A stretch of 64,000 bases of DNA from CALKXV01 sp965228905 (GCA_965228905.1 CBDDII010000003.1:1054001-1118000); one strand, 5' to 3'. Positions 52,790-62,674 are shown, counted from the stretch's first letter. Numbers and translations: made by a program. The notes: generated from the letters alone by a model not told the origin.

Positions 52790-53239
52790 ATGAAGCTATC
52801 CACCCGAGAAGACATCGACGCCCCGATCTCGACGGTCTACGAGGCGGTGACCGATTTCGACGGTTTCGAGCGCCAGCTTTTGCGGCGCGGCGTGGATGTT
52901 TCGCGCGACGACAGCCATCCGATGGATGTGCCCGGTGCTTCTTGGCAGGCGCGGTTCGACTGGCGCGGCAGGCCACAGAACCTTGAGGCCGAACTTGTCT
53001 CGATCGAGGAAGGCCAGGGTTATGCCATCGAAAGCAAGGCCTCGGGCGTTGTCGCGATGAGCGTTGTCGATCTTGTGGCCCTGTCGAAATCGCGTACGCG
53101 GCTTTTCGTGTCGATTGACCTGCGTCCGACGAACCTGACCTCGCGGTTGTTCGTGCATTCCTTGAAACTGGGCAAGGGGGCAATGACCCGGCGGTTCAAG
53201 GCGCGGGTTGCGGATTTTGCCGCCGGGATCGCGGGTTAG
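52790..53239 (+). CDS. SRPBCC family protein
   Basis: A 149-residue START/SRPBCC-fold protein: STREDIDAPISTVYEAVTDFDGFERQLLRRG at the start, WQARFDWRGRPQNLEAELV in the strands, then a C-terminal helix (HSLKLGKGAMTRRFKARVADFA). These bind hydrophobic ligands. It follows nudC by 15 bp on the same strand and its stop overlaps the stop of the convergent membrane gene by 4 bp. The ligand is unknown. Confidence 0.82.
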   Translation: MKLSTREDIDAPISTVYEAVTDFDGFERQLLRRGVDVSRDDSHPMDVPGASWQARFDWRGRPQNLEAELVSIEEGQGYAIESKASGVVAMSVVDLVALSKSRTRLFVSIDLRPTNLTSRLFVHSLKLGKGAMTRRFKARVADFAAGIAG

Positions 53240-53832
53240 GAGTAAGCCCGCGCGCGCCAGCGGTCGCTGACAAAGATCAGAAGCGGCGACAGGAAGGTGG
53301 AGGCGAGCGCGGCGAAGAGGCCGAGAAGATAGATCACGCCGATGATTTCGCTCAGTGTCTCCCAGTTCATCGTCTTCATCTTGGAAAAGACGCCAAGGGT
53401 CAGGGCGGAAATCCATCCGGCCCCGGACAGCCCGGCAAGGGCGGATAGCCGGGCGCGGTCGGCAAAAGGGATGGCGCCGAAGCGGAACCCGTACCAGCGA
53501 TCCAGGGCGGCAAGCCCGATCCTGCCGATCATGATGGCGTTGACGGTCAAAAGCGTGACGATGCCGAGTTTCGCCAGAAGTTTGGGTGAAAAATTCTCGG
53601 GCTGAAAACCGGTGCGCAGCCAGATCAGAACCAGCCCGCTGGCCCAGAACAGTGCAAGGCCAAGCGCGACCGTGCGGTGATAGGCGTGAAGCGTGTCGAT
53701 CTCGCGCGCATCAAGCGGGCGGATCAGCATCCGGGTGGCTTTCAGATCCGCCATGATCGCGACACCAAAGCCAAGGGCGAGGCCCAACAGATGTATGGCT
53801 CTCGCGGCGTCGTTGATCGTGGTCGGGTCCAT
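53236..53832 (-). CDS. Integral membrane protein, about five helices
   Basis: A 198-residue hydrophobic protein of unrecognised family. Segments such as AIHLLGLALGFGVAIMADL, ALGLALFWASGLVLIWL, LGIVTLLTVNAIMIGRIGL and ISALTLGVFSKMK, and the C-terminal LLGLFAALASTFLSPLLIFV, are membrane spans. His14 and His50 (HAYH) might bind a cofactor. It is convergent with the SRPBCC gene (4-bp overlap) and divergent from ftsW. Confidence 0.8.
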   Translation of the reverse strand: MDPTTINDAARAIHLLGLALGFGVAIMADLKATRMLIRPLDAREIDTLHAYHRTVALGLALFWASGLVLIWLRTGFQPENFSPKLLAKLGIVTLLTVNAIMIGRIGLAALDRWYGFRFGAIPFADRARLSALAGLSGAGWISALTLGVFSKMKTMNWETLSEIIGVIYLLGLFAALASTFLSPLLIFVSDRWRARAYS

Positions 53833-54076
53833 CCGTCATCCCTGTCGGCTTGTTTGTGGCGGTGCTGTGCCTTTCGTCCAGACAATTCGCGAAATGTGGC
53901 CAGTTTTGGTCGCTAAAGTGGCGCGGACCTGCATATCAGGGGCGATCCTGGAAACTGTCTGGTGAAAGGGGCGATGTCCGGCCGTTCTTTGCCCATTGTG
54001 TGCTGGCAATGAGGGTGGTGATTCGCTACAATCGTGCCAGACCCGGAAAACGGGCACAGGCAGACGAGCAGGTCGC

Positions 54077-55243
54077 ATGACAGAGATGGTCTACGGCTCG
54101 GTCCCGGCGGGGAGTGGGGAGCCGATTCTTCCGCGCTGGTGGCGCACGGTCGACAAGTGGTCGATGAGTTGTGTTCTGGCGCTTTTTGGTGTCGGGCTGT
54201 TGCTGGGGTTGGCGGCCAGTCCGCCGCTTGCCGAAAAGAACGGCTTTCCTGCCTTTCATTATGTCGAGCGGCAGGTCGCCTTTGGCATCCTTGCCCTGAT
54301 GGCGATGTTCGCCCTGACGCTGATGTCGCCCAAGACCGTGCGGCGGCTGGCGGTGATCGGGTTTTCCGTCAGCTTCGTGGCGATGGCGCTTTTGCCGGTG
54401 CTTGGCACCGATTTCGGCAAGGGGGCCGTCCGGTGGTATTCGCTTGGCTTCGGCTCGGTCCAGCCGTCGGAATTCCTGAAGCCCGGTTTCATCGTGCTGG
54501 TCGGCTGGATGATCGCCGCCTCGAACGAGGTGGCTGGCCCTCCGGGCAAGACCTATTCCTTTGGTCTGGCGCTGGTGGTCGTCTTGCTGCTGGCAATGCA
54601 GCCCGACTTTGGCCAGGCCTGCCTGATCCTGTTTGCCTGGGGGGTGATGTATTTCGTCGGCGGCGCGCCGTTCTTCATCCTGGCCGCCATCGCGGGCCTG
54701 ACGGTGGCGGGCGGGGCGCTGGCCTATAACACCTCGGAACATTTCGCCCGGCGCATCGACGGGTTCCTGTCCGCCGAGGTCGATCCGACAACCCAGCTTG
54801 GCTATGCCGCCAACGCCATCCGCGAGGGCGGTTTCTTTGGCGTCGGCGTGGGCGAAGGCACGGTGAAATGGTCGCTGCCCGATGCGCATACCGATTTCAT
54901 CATTGCCGTCGCGGCCGAGGAATACGGGCTGATCCTGGTTCTGGTCATCATCTTCCTTTATGCCACCATCGTCTTGCGCTCGCTGTTCCGGCTGATGCGC
55001 GAGCGTGATCCCTTCATCCGGCTGGCAGGCACCGGTCTGGCCTGCACCTTTGCCATGCAGGCGATGATCAACATGAGCGTCGCGGTCCGGCTTTTGCCCG
55101 CCAAGGGCATGACACTGCCTTTCGTGAGTTACGGCGGGTCGTCCCTTGTGGCCGCCGGGATCATGATGGGGATGCTTCTGGCCTTTACCCGCGCCCGTCC
55201 GCAGGGCGAGATCCGCGATTACCTTGTGCGGAACGGGAGATGA
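54077..55243 (+). CDS. ftsW: Cell-division SEDS protein FtsW
   Basis: A 388-residue SEDS-family peptidoglycan polymerase with about ten membrane helices. The marker loop [18 protein letters not shown] carries the catalytic Asp of FtsW/RodA. Other family stretches are [33 protein letters not shown] and [22 protein letters not shown]. The ATG at 54077 is the family start; the upstream ORF extension has no membrane match. Its stop overlaps murG (ATGA), so ftsW-murG-murC is one division/cell-wall unit. Confidence 0.96.
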   Translation: MTEMVYGSVPAGSGEPILPRWWRTVDKWSMSCVLALFGVGLLLGLAASPPLAEKNGFPAFHYVERQVAFGILALMAMFALTLMSPKTVRRLAVIGFSVSFVAMALLPVLGTDFGKGAVRWYSLGFGSVQPSEFLKPGFIVLVGWMIAASNEVAGPPGKTYSFGLALVVVLLLAMQPDFGQACLILFAWGVMYFVGGAPFFILAAIAGLTVAGGALAYNTSEHFARRIDGFLSAEVDPTTQLGYAANAIREGGFFGVGVGEGTVKWSLPDAHTDFIIAVAAEEYGLILVLVIIFLYATIVLRSLFRLMRERDPFIRLAGTGLACTFAMQAMINMSVAVRLLPAKGMTLPFVSYGGSSLVAAGIMMGMLLAFTRARPQGEIRDYLVRNGR

Positions 55244-56328
55244 GCCAGCGCCACCTTGTCATCGCCGCAGGCGGCACGGGCGGGCATATGTTCCCTGCCC
55301 AGGCCTTGGCCGAAGAGATGTTGGCGAAGGGTTGGCGTGTGACGCTTTCGACCGATGCGCGTGGTGCCCGCTATGCGGGCGGTTTCCCCGATGAGGTGAC
55401 GATCCGACAGGTGGCCAGCGCCACCTTTGCCCGTGGCGGTGTGCTGGCAAAGGCGCTTGTCCCCTTGCGGATCGCGAGTGGCGCGGCGGCGGCCCTATGG
55501 CGGTTCATCAATGACCGCCCGGATGTGGTTGCCGGGTTCGGTGGTTATCCTTCCATCCCCGCCCTGGTGGCTGCCTGGGTGCTGCGTGTGCCGCGCATGA
55601 TCCACGAACAGAACGGTGTTCTGGGGCGCGTGAACCAGATCTTTGCCCCGCGCGTCGATGCGGTGGCCTGCGGGACATGGCCGACGACTTTGCCCGGCGG
55701 GATCGAAGGGATGAACACCGGCAACCCGGTGCGCAGCGCCGTGCTGGACAAGGCCGCCAGCCCCTATCCCGACAGTGATGGTACACTGAACATCGTGGCT
55801 TTCGGGGGCAGTCAGGGCGCGCGGGTGATCTCGGAAACCGTACCATCGGCCATCGCGCGGCTGCCCGACAGCCTGCGCACGCGCCTTTCGGTCGCGCATC
55901 AGGCCCGGCCCGAGGATGATGCCGCGGTCAGGAAGACCTACGAAGAAGCAGGTATCACCGCCGAGGTGCTGCCGTTTTTCACGGACATGCCGGAACGGAT
56001 GGCAGCATCACATCTGGTGATCTGCCGCTCGGGTGCGTCTTCGGTCGCGGATCTGTCGGTGATCGGGCGTCCCTCGATTCTGATCCCCTATGCCGCCGCG
56101 ACCGGCGACCACCAGACCGCCAATGCGCGCGGAATGCGCGACGCCGACGCCGCGATTGTCGTGCCGGAAACCGCACTTGACCCCGCCTCGTTATCCGAGC
56201 AGATCATGACCGTTCTGACGACGCCCGGCGTGGGCAAGCGGATGAGCGAAAACGCCCTCGGCCAGGGCAAGCCCGAGGCGGCAAAGCGCCTTGCGGAACT
56301 GGTCGAAACCCTCGCAGGAGCACACTGA
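55240..56328 (+). CDS. murG: UDP-N-acetylglucosamine transferase MurG
   Basis: A 362-residue glycosyltransferase GT28 that adds GlcNAc to lipid I to give lipid II at the inner membrane face. The Gly-rich loop [10 protein letters not shown] is at 11-20. The second loop [10 protein letters not shown] is near 187, the UDP-GlcNAc pocket [22 protein letters not shown] near 264, and GDHQTANA follows. It overlaps ftsW by 4 bp and is followed by murC after 1 bp. Confidence 0.97.
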   Translation: MSQRHLVIAAGGTGGHMFPAQALAEEMLAKGWRVTLSTDARGARYAGGFPDEVTIRQVASATFARGGVLAKALVPLRIASGAAAALWRFINDRPDVVAGFGGYPSIPALVAAWVLRVPRMIHEQNGVLGRVNQIFAPRVDAVACGTWPTTLPGGIEGMNTGNPVRSAVLDKAASPYPDSDGTLNIVAFGGSQGARVISETVPSAIARLPDSLRTRLSVAHQARPEDDAAVRKTYEEAGITAEVLPFFTDMPERMAASHLVICRSGASSVADLSVIGRPSILIPYAAATGDHQTANARGMRDADAAIVVPETALDPASLSEQIMTVLTTPGVGKRMSENALGQGKPEAAKRLAELVETLAGAH

Positions 56329-56329
56329 C

Positions 56330-57751
56330 ATGAACGCAGCAGCCGCCACCAAACTTCCGACCGAGATGGGGCCGATCCACTTTGTTGGCATTGGCGGCAT
56401 CGGCATGTCGGGGATCGCCGAGGTTCTGATCCACGCAGGCTATACCGTGCAGGGATCGGACCTCAAGTCGTCGAAGATCACCGACCGTTTGGGCGATCTG
56501 GGCGCGACGATCTTTGTCGGCCAGAAACCCGAGAACCTGGAAGGCGCCGAGGTGATCGTGATTTCCTCGGCCATCAAGAAGGGCAACCCGGAACTGGACG
56601 AGGCGCGGCGTCTGGGCCTGCCCGTGGTGCGCCGGGCCGAGATGCTGGCGGAACTGATGCGATTGCGGTCGAACATCGCCGTTGCCGGCACCCACGGCAA
56701 GACGACGACCACGACGATGGTTGCCGCCCTTCTGGACGCCGGCGGGATCGACCCCACGGTCATCAACGGCGGGATCATCCACGCCTATGGCTCGAACGCG
56801 CGGGTGGGTGCCGGTGAATGGATGGTGGTCGAGGCCGACGAAAGCGACGGCACTTTCAACCGACTGCCCGCGACCATCGCCATCGTCACCAACATCGACC
56901 CCGAGCATATGGAACACTGGGGCACGATCGAAAACCTGCGAAAGGGGTTCGACGATTTCGTGTCGAATATTCCATTCTATGGTCTTGCGGTTCTGTGCAC
57001 CGATCACCCCGAGGTGCAGGCTCTTTTGGGGCGCGTCACCGACCGCCGGGTCGTGACCTTCGGTTTCAACGGGCAGGCGGATGTGCGTGCAGTGAACCTG
57101 CGCTATTCCGGCGGGTCTGCCAATTTCGACATCGCCCTTGGCGAAGGTCAGGTGATCGAGGGCTGCACCCTGCCGATGCCAGGCGATCACAACGTGTCGA
57201 ACGCCCTGGCGGCGGTTGCCGTCGCGCGGCACCTCGGGATGAAGCGGGCCGAGATCAAGGAGGCGCTGGAGAACTTCCGGGGTGTCAATCGCCGCTTTAC
57301 CAAGGTGGGTGAGGTGGGCGGTGTGACGATCATCGACGATTACGGCCACCATCCGGTGGAAATCGCCGCCGTGCTGAAAGCGGCGCGTCAGGCGGTGGCC
57401 GACAATGACGGCGCGCGGGTGATCGCGGTTCATCAGCCGCACCGCTATTCCCGCCTGTCGTCGCTGTTCGACGATTTCTGCACCTGTTTCAACGACGCCG
57501 ATGTCGTAGGGATCGCCGAGGTCTTTGCCGCCGGAGAGGAGCCCATTCCCGGCGCATCGCGTGACGATCTGGTCACCGGGCTGATCGCCCATGGCCACCG
57601 CGACGCCCGTGCCGTGGAAAGCGAAGAGGCGCTGGAACTTCTGGTGAGGGCCGAGGCGCGGCCCGGCGACATCGTGGTCTGCCTTGGGGCCGGTACGATC
57701 AGCGCCTGGGCGAACTCGCTGCCCGAACGCCTGGGCAAAAGCGCGGCTTGA
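56330..57751 (+). CDS. murC: UDP-N-acetylmuramate--L-alanine ligase MurC
   Basis: A 473-residue Mur ligase. The UDP-binding [18 protein letters not shown] is at 16-33, the ATP P-loop GTHGKTTTT at 120-128, the central Mg/ATP region [12 protein letters not shown] near 165, and the C-terminal [16 protein letters not shown] and [10 protein letters not shown] mark MurC. It ligates L-Ala to UDP-MurNAc. The ATG at 56330 follows GCAGGAG and is 1 bp after murG; an upstream in-frame start lies inside murG. Confidence 0.97.
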   Translation: MNAAAATKLPTEMGPIHFVGIGGIGMSGIAEVLIHAGYTVQGSDLKSSKITDRLGDLGATIFVGQKPENLEGAEVIVISSAIKKGNPELDEARRLGLPVVRRAEMLAELMRLRSNIAVAGTHGKTTTTTMVAALLDAGGIDPTVINGGIIHAYGSNARVGAGEWMVVEADESDGTFNRLPATIAIVTNIDPEHMEHWGTIENLRKGFDDFVSNIPFYGLAVLCTDHPEVQALLGRVTDRRVVTFGFNGQADVRAVNLRYSGGSANFDIALGEGQVIEGCTLPMPGDHNVSNALAAVAVARHLGMKRAEIKEALENFRGVNRRFTKVGEVGGVTIIDDYGHHPVEIAAVLKAARQAVADNDGARVIAVHQPHRYSRLSSLFDDFCTCFNDADVVGIAEVFAAGEEPIPGASRDDLVTGLIAHGHRDARAVESEEALELLVRAEARPGDIVVCLGAGTISAWANSLPERLGKSAA

Positions 57752-57764
57752 CGGGGCGGCGGCG

Positions 57765-58667
57765 ATGCTGCTGATCATCATCTGGCCGATCTTTGCGCTG
57801 ATCTGCCTTGGCTTTGTCCTGATGCGCAGCGGCTTTCCCGACGCGGCCTTCTGGCCTGCCGCCGAGCGGGTCAACTATTTCATCCTGTTTCCGGCCCTCT
57901 TGATTTCCAGCCTTGCCAATGCGCCGGTCAATGACCCCGAGATCCTGCGCCTTGGCGTTGCGGCCATTGCGACGCTTTTGATCGGGGCGGGGGCACTGGC
58001 GCTTTGGCGGCGCTTTCGCCCCATGCCCGCCGCGCGTTTCGGCCCCATCTTGCAGGGCGGGGTGCGGTTCAACACCTATCTGGGGCTTGCGGTCATCGCG
58101 ACCCTTGCGGGAACCGAGGGGTTGGAACGGGCCGCCGTCTATCTTGCGGTCTCGGTGCCCTTGGTGAACGTGCTGTCGATCCTTGCCCTGACCGGCGACG
58201 GTGCGTCGCGGTCGCCTGCGACCCTTTTCGTCAATGTCTTGCGCAACCCGCTGATCCTGGCCTGTATCCTGGGGCTGTTCCTGGCCCTGACGGGGATCGG
58301 CCTGCCTTTCGGCTCTGGCGCGTTCTTCGAACTGATGGGGCGGGCAAGCCTGCCCTTGGGCCTGTTGTGCGTCGGCGCGGCACTGAAGCCCGCCACGCTC
58401 AGGGGCGATGTCGCGACATTTGCAGCCACCGGCGCGGTGCGGCTGTTGGCGATGCCGGTGTTGGCGGCGGTCTTCGGCATCGCGCTTGGGCTTTCCGGGG
58501 TCGAGGCGCTGGTCCTGGTCGTCTTTTCGTCGATCCCCACGGCCCCGACCGCCTATGTGCTGACACGGCAGTTGGGCGGGGATGGTACTCTGATGGCGGG
58601 GATCATCACCTCGCAGACCATGGCGGCGGTGCTGACGATCCCACTGATGGTCTGGTTGCTGACCTAA
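57765..58667 (+). CDS. AEC (auxin efflux carrier) family transporter
   Basis: A 300-residue inner-membrane carrier with about ten helices. Family-type segments: IIIWPIFALICLGFVLMRSGF, NYFILFPALLISSL, VRFNTYLGLAVIATLAG, VLRNPLILACILGL, RASLPLGLLCVGAALKP and the end SSIPTAPTAYVLTRQLGGD. Bacterial AEC proteins export or import organic acids such as malate. The start at 57765 opens the first helix and lies 13 bp after murC, so it may be read from the mur transcript. Confidence 0.9.
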   Translation: MLLIIIWPIFALICLGFVLMRSGFPDAAFWPAAERVNYFILFPALLISSLANAPVNDPEILRLGVAAIATLLIGAGALALWRRFRPMPAARFGPILQGGVRFNTYLGLAVIATLAGTEGLERAAVYLAVSVPLVNVLSILALTGDGASRSPATLFVNVLRNPLILACILGLFLALTGIGLPFGSGAFFELMGRASLPLGLLCVGAALKPATLRGDVATFAATGAVRLLAMPVLAAVFGIALGLSGVEALVLVVFSSIPTAPTAYVLTRQLGGDGTLMAGIITSQTMAAVLTIPLMVWLLT

Positions 58668-58668
58668 A

Positions 58669-58765
58669 GCGTTTGACGAAATACCTGAAACATCAAGCAT
58701 CACCTAACGCGTTGAAATCTATGATTTCAGGCAGCGTTAGGAGAATCAGGTTTTTCGCATAACGC
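58669..58765. repeat. Long nested palindromic element (MITE-like)
   Basis: Outer arms GCGTTTGACGAAATACCTGA and the opposite of TCAGGTTTTTCGCATAACGC match at 16 of 20 positions. Inner arms CCTAACGC/GCGTTAGG and TTGAAATC/GATTTCAG pair around TAT. It fills the gap between two convergent genes and probably also acts as a two-way terminator. Confidence 0.75.
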
Positions 58766-58774
58766 CATAAGCGA

Positions 58775-59755
58775 TCAGATCAGGCCTTCCTTGCGGAACA
58801 GGTCTTTCAGGCTGGCCTCGGGGCGCGCGCCATAGTGGCTGATGACCTCGGCCGCCGCGACGCAGCCCATGCGCCCGGCGGTTTCCAGCGACTGGCCCGT
58901 GGCATAGCCGTAAAGGAACCCGGCGGCGAACTGATCGCCCGCGCCGGTCGCATCCACTGGCACCACCCGTTTCACAGGCACCCGCGCCGTTTCCTCGCCA
59001 CGCACGAGGATCACATCTTCGCCCGAGCGGGTGCAGACCACGAAGCCCGCGTCCTGCGACGCCTGTTCAAGGGCGGCGCTGAGGTCGGTTTGATAAAGCG
59101 ATTCCCACTCATGCTCGTTGCCGATCACATAATCGAGTTGCGTCACAAGGCGGCGAAAATCCGCGCGGTGCCGGTCGACGCAGAACGGATCGGACAGGGC
59201 GATGCCTGCACGACCGCCCCCTTCCTGGCAAAGCCTTGCGGCGCGTTCAAAAGCCTCTTTCCCCTTGGGCTTGTCGTAAAGATAGCCCTCAAGAAACAGG
59301 ATCTGCGCCACACCGGCGACATCGCTGTCCACGTCATCGGGGCCAAGTTCGGACGAAATGCCCAGATAGGTGTTCATCGACCGTTCGCCATCCGGCGAGA
59401 CGAAAATCATCGAGCGCGAGGTCGGTAATTCGCCACCCGGCACCGGCGCGTTGACGAAAGCGGTGCCGCCGTCATCCATCGACCGGGCATAGAAACGTCC
59501 AAGCGCGTCGTCATGCACCCGCCCGATGAACCCGGTCTTGAGCCCCAGGTTGCCAAGCCCCGCCAGCGTGTTGGCGACCGAGCCACCGGGGGCCTGCACG
59601 CGGTCTTTCATGGCGCCATACAAAAGCTCGCCCCGCTCGCGCTCGACAAGCTGCATGATGCCCTTTTCGATCCCCATGAGTTCGAGGAAATTGTCATCGG
59701 CGGGCGAAATCACGTCTACGATGGCATTCCCGATGCCGACCACGTCAAAAGTCAT
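58775..59755 (-). CDS. PfkB-type sugar/adenosine kinase
   Basis: A 326-residue ribokinase-family enzyme. The N-terminus is TFDVVGIGNAIVDVI. PGGSVANTLAGLGNLG (about 56) is the substrate-side motif. The catalytic VDATGAGDQFAAGFLYG (about 266-282) has the anion hole and Asp base. The layout fits the adenosine kinase group of this order, although other sugars are possible. The start at 59755 is 1 bp after the stop of the RidA gene. Confidence 0.92.
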   Translation of the reverse strand: MTFDVVGIGNAIVDVISPADDNFLELMGIEKGIMQLVERERGELLYGAMKDRVQAPGGSVANTLAGLGNLGLKTGFIGRVHDDALGRFYARSMDDGGTAFVNAPVPGGELPTSRSMIFVSPDGERSMNTYLGISSELGPDDVDSDVAGVAQILFLEGYLYDKPKGKEAFERAARLCQEGGGRAGIALSDPFCVDRHRADFRRLVTQLDYVIGNEHEWESLYQTDLSAALEQASQDAGFVVCTRSGEDVILVRGEETARVPVKRVVPVDATGAGDQFAAGFLYGYATGQSLETAGRMGCVAAAEVISHYGARPEASLKDLFRKEGLI

Positions 59756-59756
59756 T

Positions 59757-60152
59757 TCAAGTCTGATCCTCGATAATCGCGTCAAGTTCGGTTTCCACCA
59801 GCCAATCCGGATCGACAAAGCCCGAGACAATCATGACCGTGCAGGCAGGCCGGATGTCGGCAAAGACCTCGCCATGGGCGCGGGTGGCGTCTTGCCATTG
59901 CTGGCGGTCGGTCAGGATAAGGCGGCTGCGCACCACATCGCGCGCACTGGCGCCAGCCTCTTCCAGGGCGGCAAGCCCGATCTCGAGGCAGCGTTTTGTC
60001 TGGGCATAGACATCGCCTTTTCCCGCTGTCGCGCCGTCCTTGCCGATCGGTGCCGTGCCGGCGATCATCACGTGCGGGCCGACCCGAACGGCGCGGCTGA
60101 AGCCGATCACCGGCTCAAGATAAGAGCCGGAGGCGATGTTCTGGCGCTTCAC
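59757..60152 (-). CDS. RidA family protein
   Basis: A 131-residue RidA/YjgF/UK114 protein. RidA members deaminate reactive enamine/imine intermediates; this one has VIGFSRAVRVGPHVMIAGTAPIGKDG and LVETELDAIIED, and the Arg of the family site lies in VVRSRLILTD. The GTG start at 60152 overlaps the nth stop (GTGA). Its stop is 1 bp before the kinase start, so nth-ridA-kinase is one transcript. Confidence 0.9.
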   Translation of the reverse strand: MKRQNIASGSYLEPVIGFSRAVRVGPHVMIAGTAPIGKDGATAGKGDVYAQTKRCLEIGLAALEEAGASARDVVRSRLILTDRQQWQDATRAHGEVFADIRPACTVMIVSGFVDPDWLVETELDAIIEDQT

Positions 60153-60793
60153 TCTGTCTTGTCCTCGTATTGGCAAAGGTCTTCTATCGGGCAAGCCTTG
60201 CATTTCGGTTTCCGCGCCACGCAGATATAGCGCCCGTGCAGGATCAGCCAGTGATGGGCGTGGTGCTGGAATTCGGCCGGAACGTTGTCTTCGATGGCCC
60301 GTTCCACGGCGTCGACATCCTTGCCCGGCGCGATGCCCGTGCGGTTGCCGACGCGAAAGATATGGGTGTCGACGGCCTGAGCCGGGTGGTGCCACCACAT
60401 GTTCAGCACGACATTGGCGGTCTTGCGGCCCACACCGGGCAGGGATTGAAGGGCCGCGCGGGACGAGGGCACCTCTCCGCCGTATTCATCGACCAGGATG
60501 CGAGCCATTTTCATGACGTTCTTGGCCTTGTTGCGGAACAACCCGATGGTCTTGATGTGGTCGATCAGGCGTTCTTCGCCGAGGTCCAGCATCTTTTGCG
60601 GCGTGTCGGCCACCTTGAACAGCGCCTCGGTCGCCTTGTTCACGCCCGCATCTGTCGCCTGCGCCGACAGGGCCACGGCCACCACCAGCGTATAGGCGTT
60701 GGTGTGGTCCAATTCGCCCTTGGGTTCGGCTTCGGCGTTCCGGAACCGCGTGAAGATCTCGACGAGCGTGTTGTAAGGCAGTTGCTTGGCCAT
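60149..60793 (-). CDS. nth: Endonuclease III
   Basis: A 214-residue DNA glycosylase/AP lyase for oxidised pyrimidines. HhH with LPGVGRKTANVV has catalytic Lys124, Asp142 lies in AVDTHIFRVGN, and the [4Fe-4S] ligands are Cys191, 198, 201 and 207 (CVARKPKCKACPIEDLC, the C-X6-C-X2-C-X5-C pattern). The start at 60793 gives the family length; a longer in-frame ORF runs through the hairpin array and is rejected. Confidence 0.96.
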   Translation of the reverse strand: MAKQLPYNTLVEIFTRFRNAEAEPKGELDHTNAYTLVVAVALSAQATDAGVNKATEALFKVADTPQKMLDLGEERLIDHIKTIGLFRNKAKNVMKMARILVDEYGGEVPSSRAALQSLPGVGRKTANVVLNMWWHHPAQAVDTHIFRVGNRTGIAPGKDVDAVERAIEDNVPAEFQHHAHHWLILHGRYICVARKPKCKACPIEDLCQYEDKTE

Positions 60794-60844
60794 CGGTGCG
60801 GTTGTGGCGGATTGGGCGGAGGGGGGCAAGAGGGATGGTGTGGG

Positions 60845-60941
60845 GCGAAGTCCGACGCGGACTTCGCGTGAGTTTTCGACGCGAAAACTGGGTAAGAGAG
60901 AATGCGACATTCTCTCATTCAAAATCTGCGACAGATTTTGA
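60845..60941. repeat. Array of four hairpins with 3-nt loops
   Basis: Four perfect stem-loops in a row: GCGAAGTCCG-ACG-CGGACTTCGC (60845-60867), AGTTTTCG-ACG-CGAAAACT (60871-60889), GAGAGAATG-CGA-CATTCTCTC (60896-60916) and TCAAAATCTG-CGA-CAGATTTTGA (60919-60941). Arms differ but loops are ACG or CGA. It lies between divergent nth and the alkyltransferase gene. Confidence 0.9.
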
Positions 60942-61014
60942 TTTCCGCAAGAACCGGGTCGCCTCACGGCGTCCGCATCTTTACCTCTTCAACAAGCCCG
61001 AGAGGAGTGGAAAG

Positions 61015-61863
61015 ATGAACGCCATGACGGAAATCGAAACCGGATACCATTACCAGTTGATGCGTCGCGCGATCGACCTGATCGACGAGGGTGGCCGTGA
61101 TCTGTCGCTTGAGGACATCGCCCGCGAGATGCGCATGAGTCCGGCGCATTTCCAGCGCATCTTCAGCCGCTGGGCGGGCGTTTCTCCGAAACGCTATCAG
61201 CAATGGTTGACGCTGGATCATGCGAAATCCCTTCTGGCAGACCGCCACACCACCTTGGAAACGGCGGATCTTGTGGGGCTTTCGGGGTCCGGTCGGCTCC
61301 ATGATCTGTTCCTGAGATGGGAGGCGATGAGCCCCGGTGACTACGCCAAGGGCGGTGCCGGGCTCGAAATCCTCTGGGGTTGGTTCGAAAGCCCCTTTGG
61401 TCCGGCCCTTGTCATGGGAACCGAGAAAGGCATCTGCGGGATCGGATTCGCCGCCGAAGCCGGGGCGGAAGAAACCATGACGGACATGCTGTCGCGCTGG
61501 CCCGAAGCGTCTTTCGTCGAGGATCCGACGGCCCTTGCCCCGCTTGCCGAACAGGCCTTCCCAAGGGATGGCAGCCCCGCCTCGGCCCGGTTGTTCCTGA
61601 TCGGGGCCCCCTTCCAGATCAAGGTCTGGGAGGCGCTTTTGAGCGTGCCCACAGGCCATGTGACCACCTATTCCGACATCGCCCGCGTGATCGGCAACCC
61701 CAAGGCCGTGCGCGCGGTGGGAACCGCCGTGGGGAGGAACCCCATATCCTGGCTGATCCCCTGCCATAGGGCCTTGCGGAAATCGGGCGGATTGGGCGGA
61801 TACCATTGGGGATTGCCGGTCAAACGCACCATGTTGGCCTGGGAGGCCGCCGAAACCGCCTGA
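61015..61863 (+). CDS. AraC-HTH/O6-methylguanine-DNA methyltransferase fusion
   Basis: A 282-residue fusion. The N-terminal half is an AraC-type HTH (about 25-105: SLEDIAREMRMSPAHFQRIFSRWAGVSPKRYQQWLT). The C-terminal half is a 6-O-methylguanine-DNA methyltransferase with the active site IPCHRAL (Cys250) and VPTGHVTTYSDIARVIGNP before it. The Ada N-terminal zinc/methyl-phosphotriester domain is missing. It would repair O6-methylguanine by suicide transfer; without the N-terminal sensor its regulator role is unclear. GAGAGGAG precedes the ATG. Confidence 0.95.
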   Translation: MNAMTEIETGYHYQLMRRAIDLIDEGGRDLSLEDIAREMRMSPAHFQRIFSRWAGVSPKRYQQWLTLDHAKSLLADRHTTLETADLVGLSGSGRLHDLFLRWEAMSPGDYAKGGAGLEILWGWFESPFGPALVMGTEKGICGIGFAAEAGAEETMTDMLSRWPEASFVEDPTALAPLAEQAFPRDGSPASARLFLIGAPFQIKVWEALLSVPTGHVTTYSDIARVIGNPKAVRAVGTAVGRNPISWLIPCHRALRKSGGLGGYHWGLPVKRTMLAWEAAETA

Positions 61864-61990
61864 TATTCGATAACAAGGTGCTGTTCTTGCCTGACAGGGG
61901 TGTTTCGGCTGATCTCTGCTCATGACCGCTGGCCCATGCCTATATTTGGTGCTAGCGGCGAATGGAGATGTGAAACACATGAGGAAGAAC

Positions 61991-62650
61991 ATGCTGACGA
62001 TCAGGAAATCCGCACTTATCGGGGCGACGGCGCTTTTCACGCTGGGAGCCTGTGGGGATCCCTCGCAATATCCCGGCACGGACGGCAACCGCACCAAGGA
62101 AGGTGCCATGACCGGCGCCGTTCTGGGTGGTATTCTGGGCGGTATAACCGGCAGCGGCAGCCGGGCTGACGATATCGTCACGGGCGCCGTCGTGGGTGGT
62201 ATTGCCGGCGGGATCGCCGGGAACATCATGGACAAGCAGGCCGCCGAGTTGCGCAACGATTTCGGCAATGGCCAGATCCAGGTGATCAACAACGGCGACG
62301 AACTGATCGTCCGTATGCCGAACGCTCTTTTGTTCGACACCGACAGCGCGACGCTGAACGGACAGTTGCGTTCGGACCTGATCGTTCTGGCCGACAGCCT
62401 GAACAAGTATCCGCAGTCTTTGGTCACCGTGACCGGTCACACCGACAGCCGCGGCAGTGCCGCCTATAACCAGGACCTGTCGGAGCGGCGTGCGAATGCC
62501 GTGGCCAACGTTCTGTTCAACGGCGGCGTGTCTTACAGCCGCGTGAGAGCGGTGGGCGCGGGAGAAAACCAGCCGATCGCCACCAATCAGACGGCGGCAG
62601 GCATGGCCCAGAACCGTCGCGTGGACATCACGATCACGCCGACGAACTAA
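61991..62650 (+). CDS. OmpA-family outer-membrane lipoprotein
   Basis: A 219-residue lipoprotein. The signal ends in a lipobox LGAC (Cys21). Two glycine-zipper stretches follow (TGAVLGGILGGITGSG and GAVVGGIAGGIAGNI), then an OmpA C-terminal peptidoglycan-binding domain: LLFDTDSATL, VTVTGHTDSRGSAAYNQDLSERRA and NRRVDITITP. It tethers the outer membrane to peptidoglycan. The start at 61991 has GAGG 6 nt upstream; an ATG 12 bp earlier is also possible. Terminator 25 bp downstream. Confidence 0.93.
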   Translation: MLTIRKSALIGATALFTLGACGDPSQYPGTDGNRTKEGAMTGAVLGGILGGITGSGSRADDIVTGAVVGGIAGGIAGNIMDKQAAELRNDFGNGQIQVINNGDELIVRMPNALLFDTDSATLNGQLRSDLIVLADSLNKYPQSLVTVTGHTDSRGSAAYNQDLSERRANAVANVLFNGGVSYSRVRAVGAGENQPIATNQTAAGMAQNRRVDITITPTN

Positions 62651-62674
62651 GCGGACAGGCATGACCCGAGCAGG

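Noticed and set aside
59757..60398. 213-codon reading of the RidA gene
   Set aside because: The first 82 codons lie antisense-free but out of frame inside nth and are Arg/Gly-rich. The GTG at 60152 overlapping the nth stop gives the normal RidA length.
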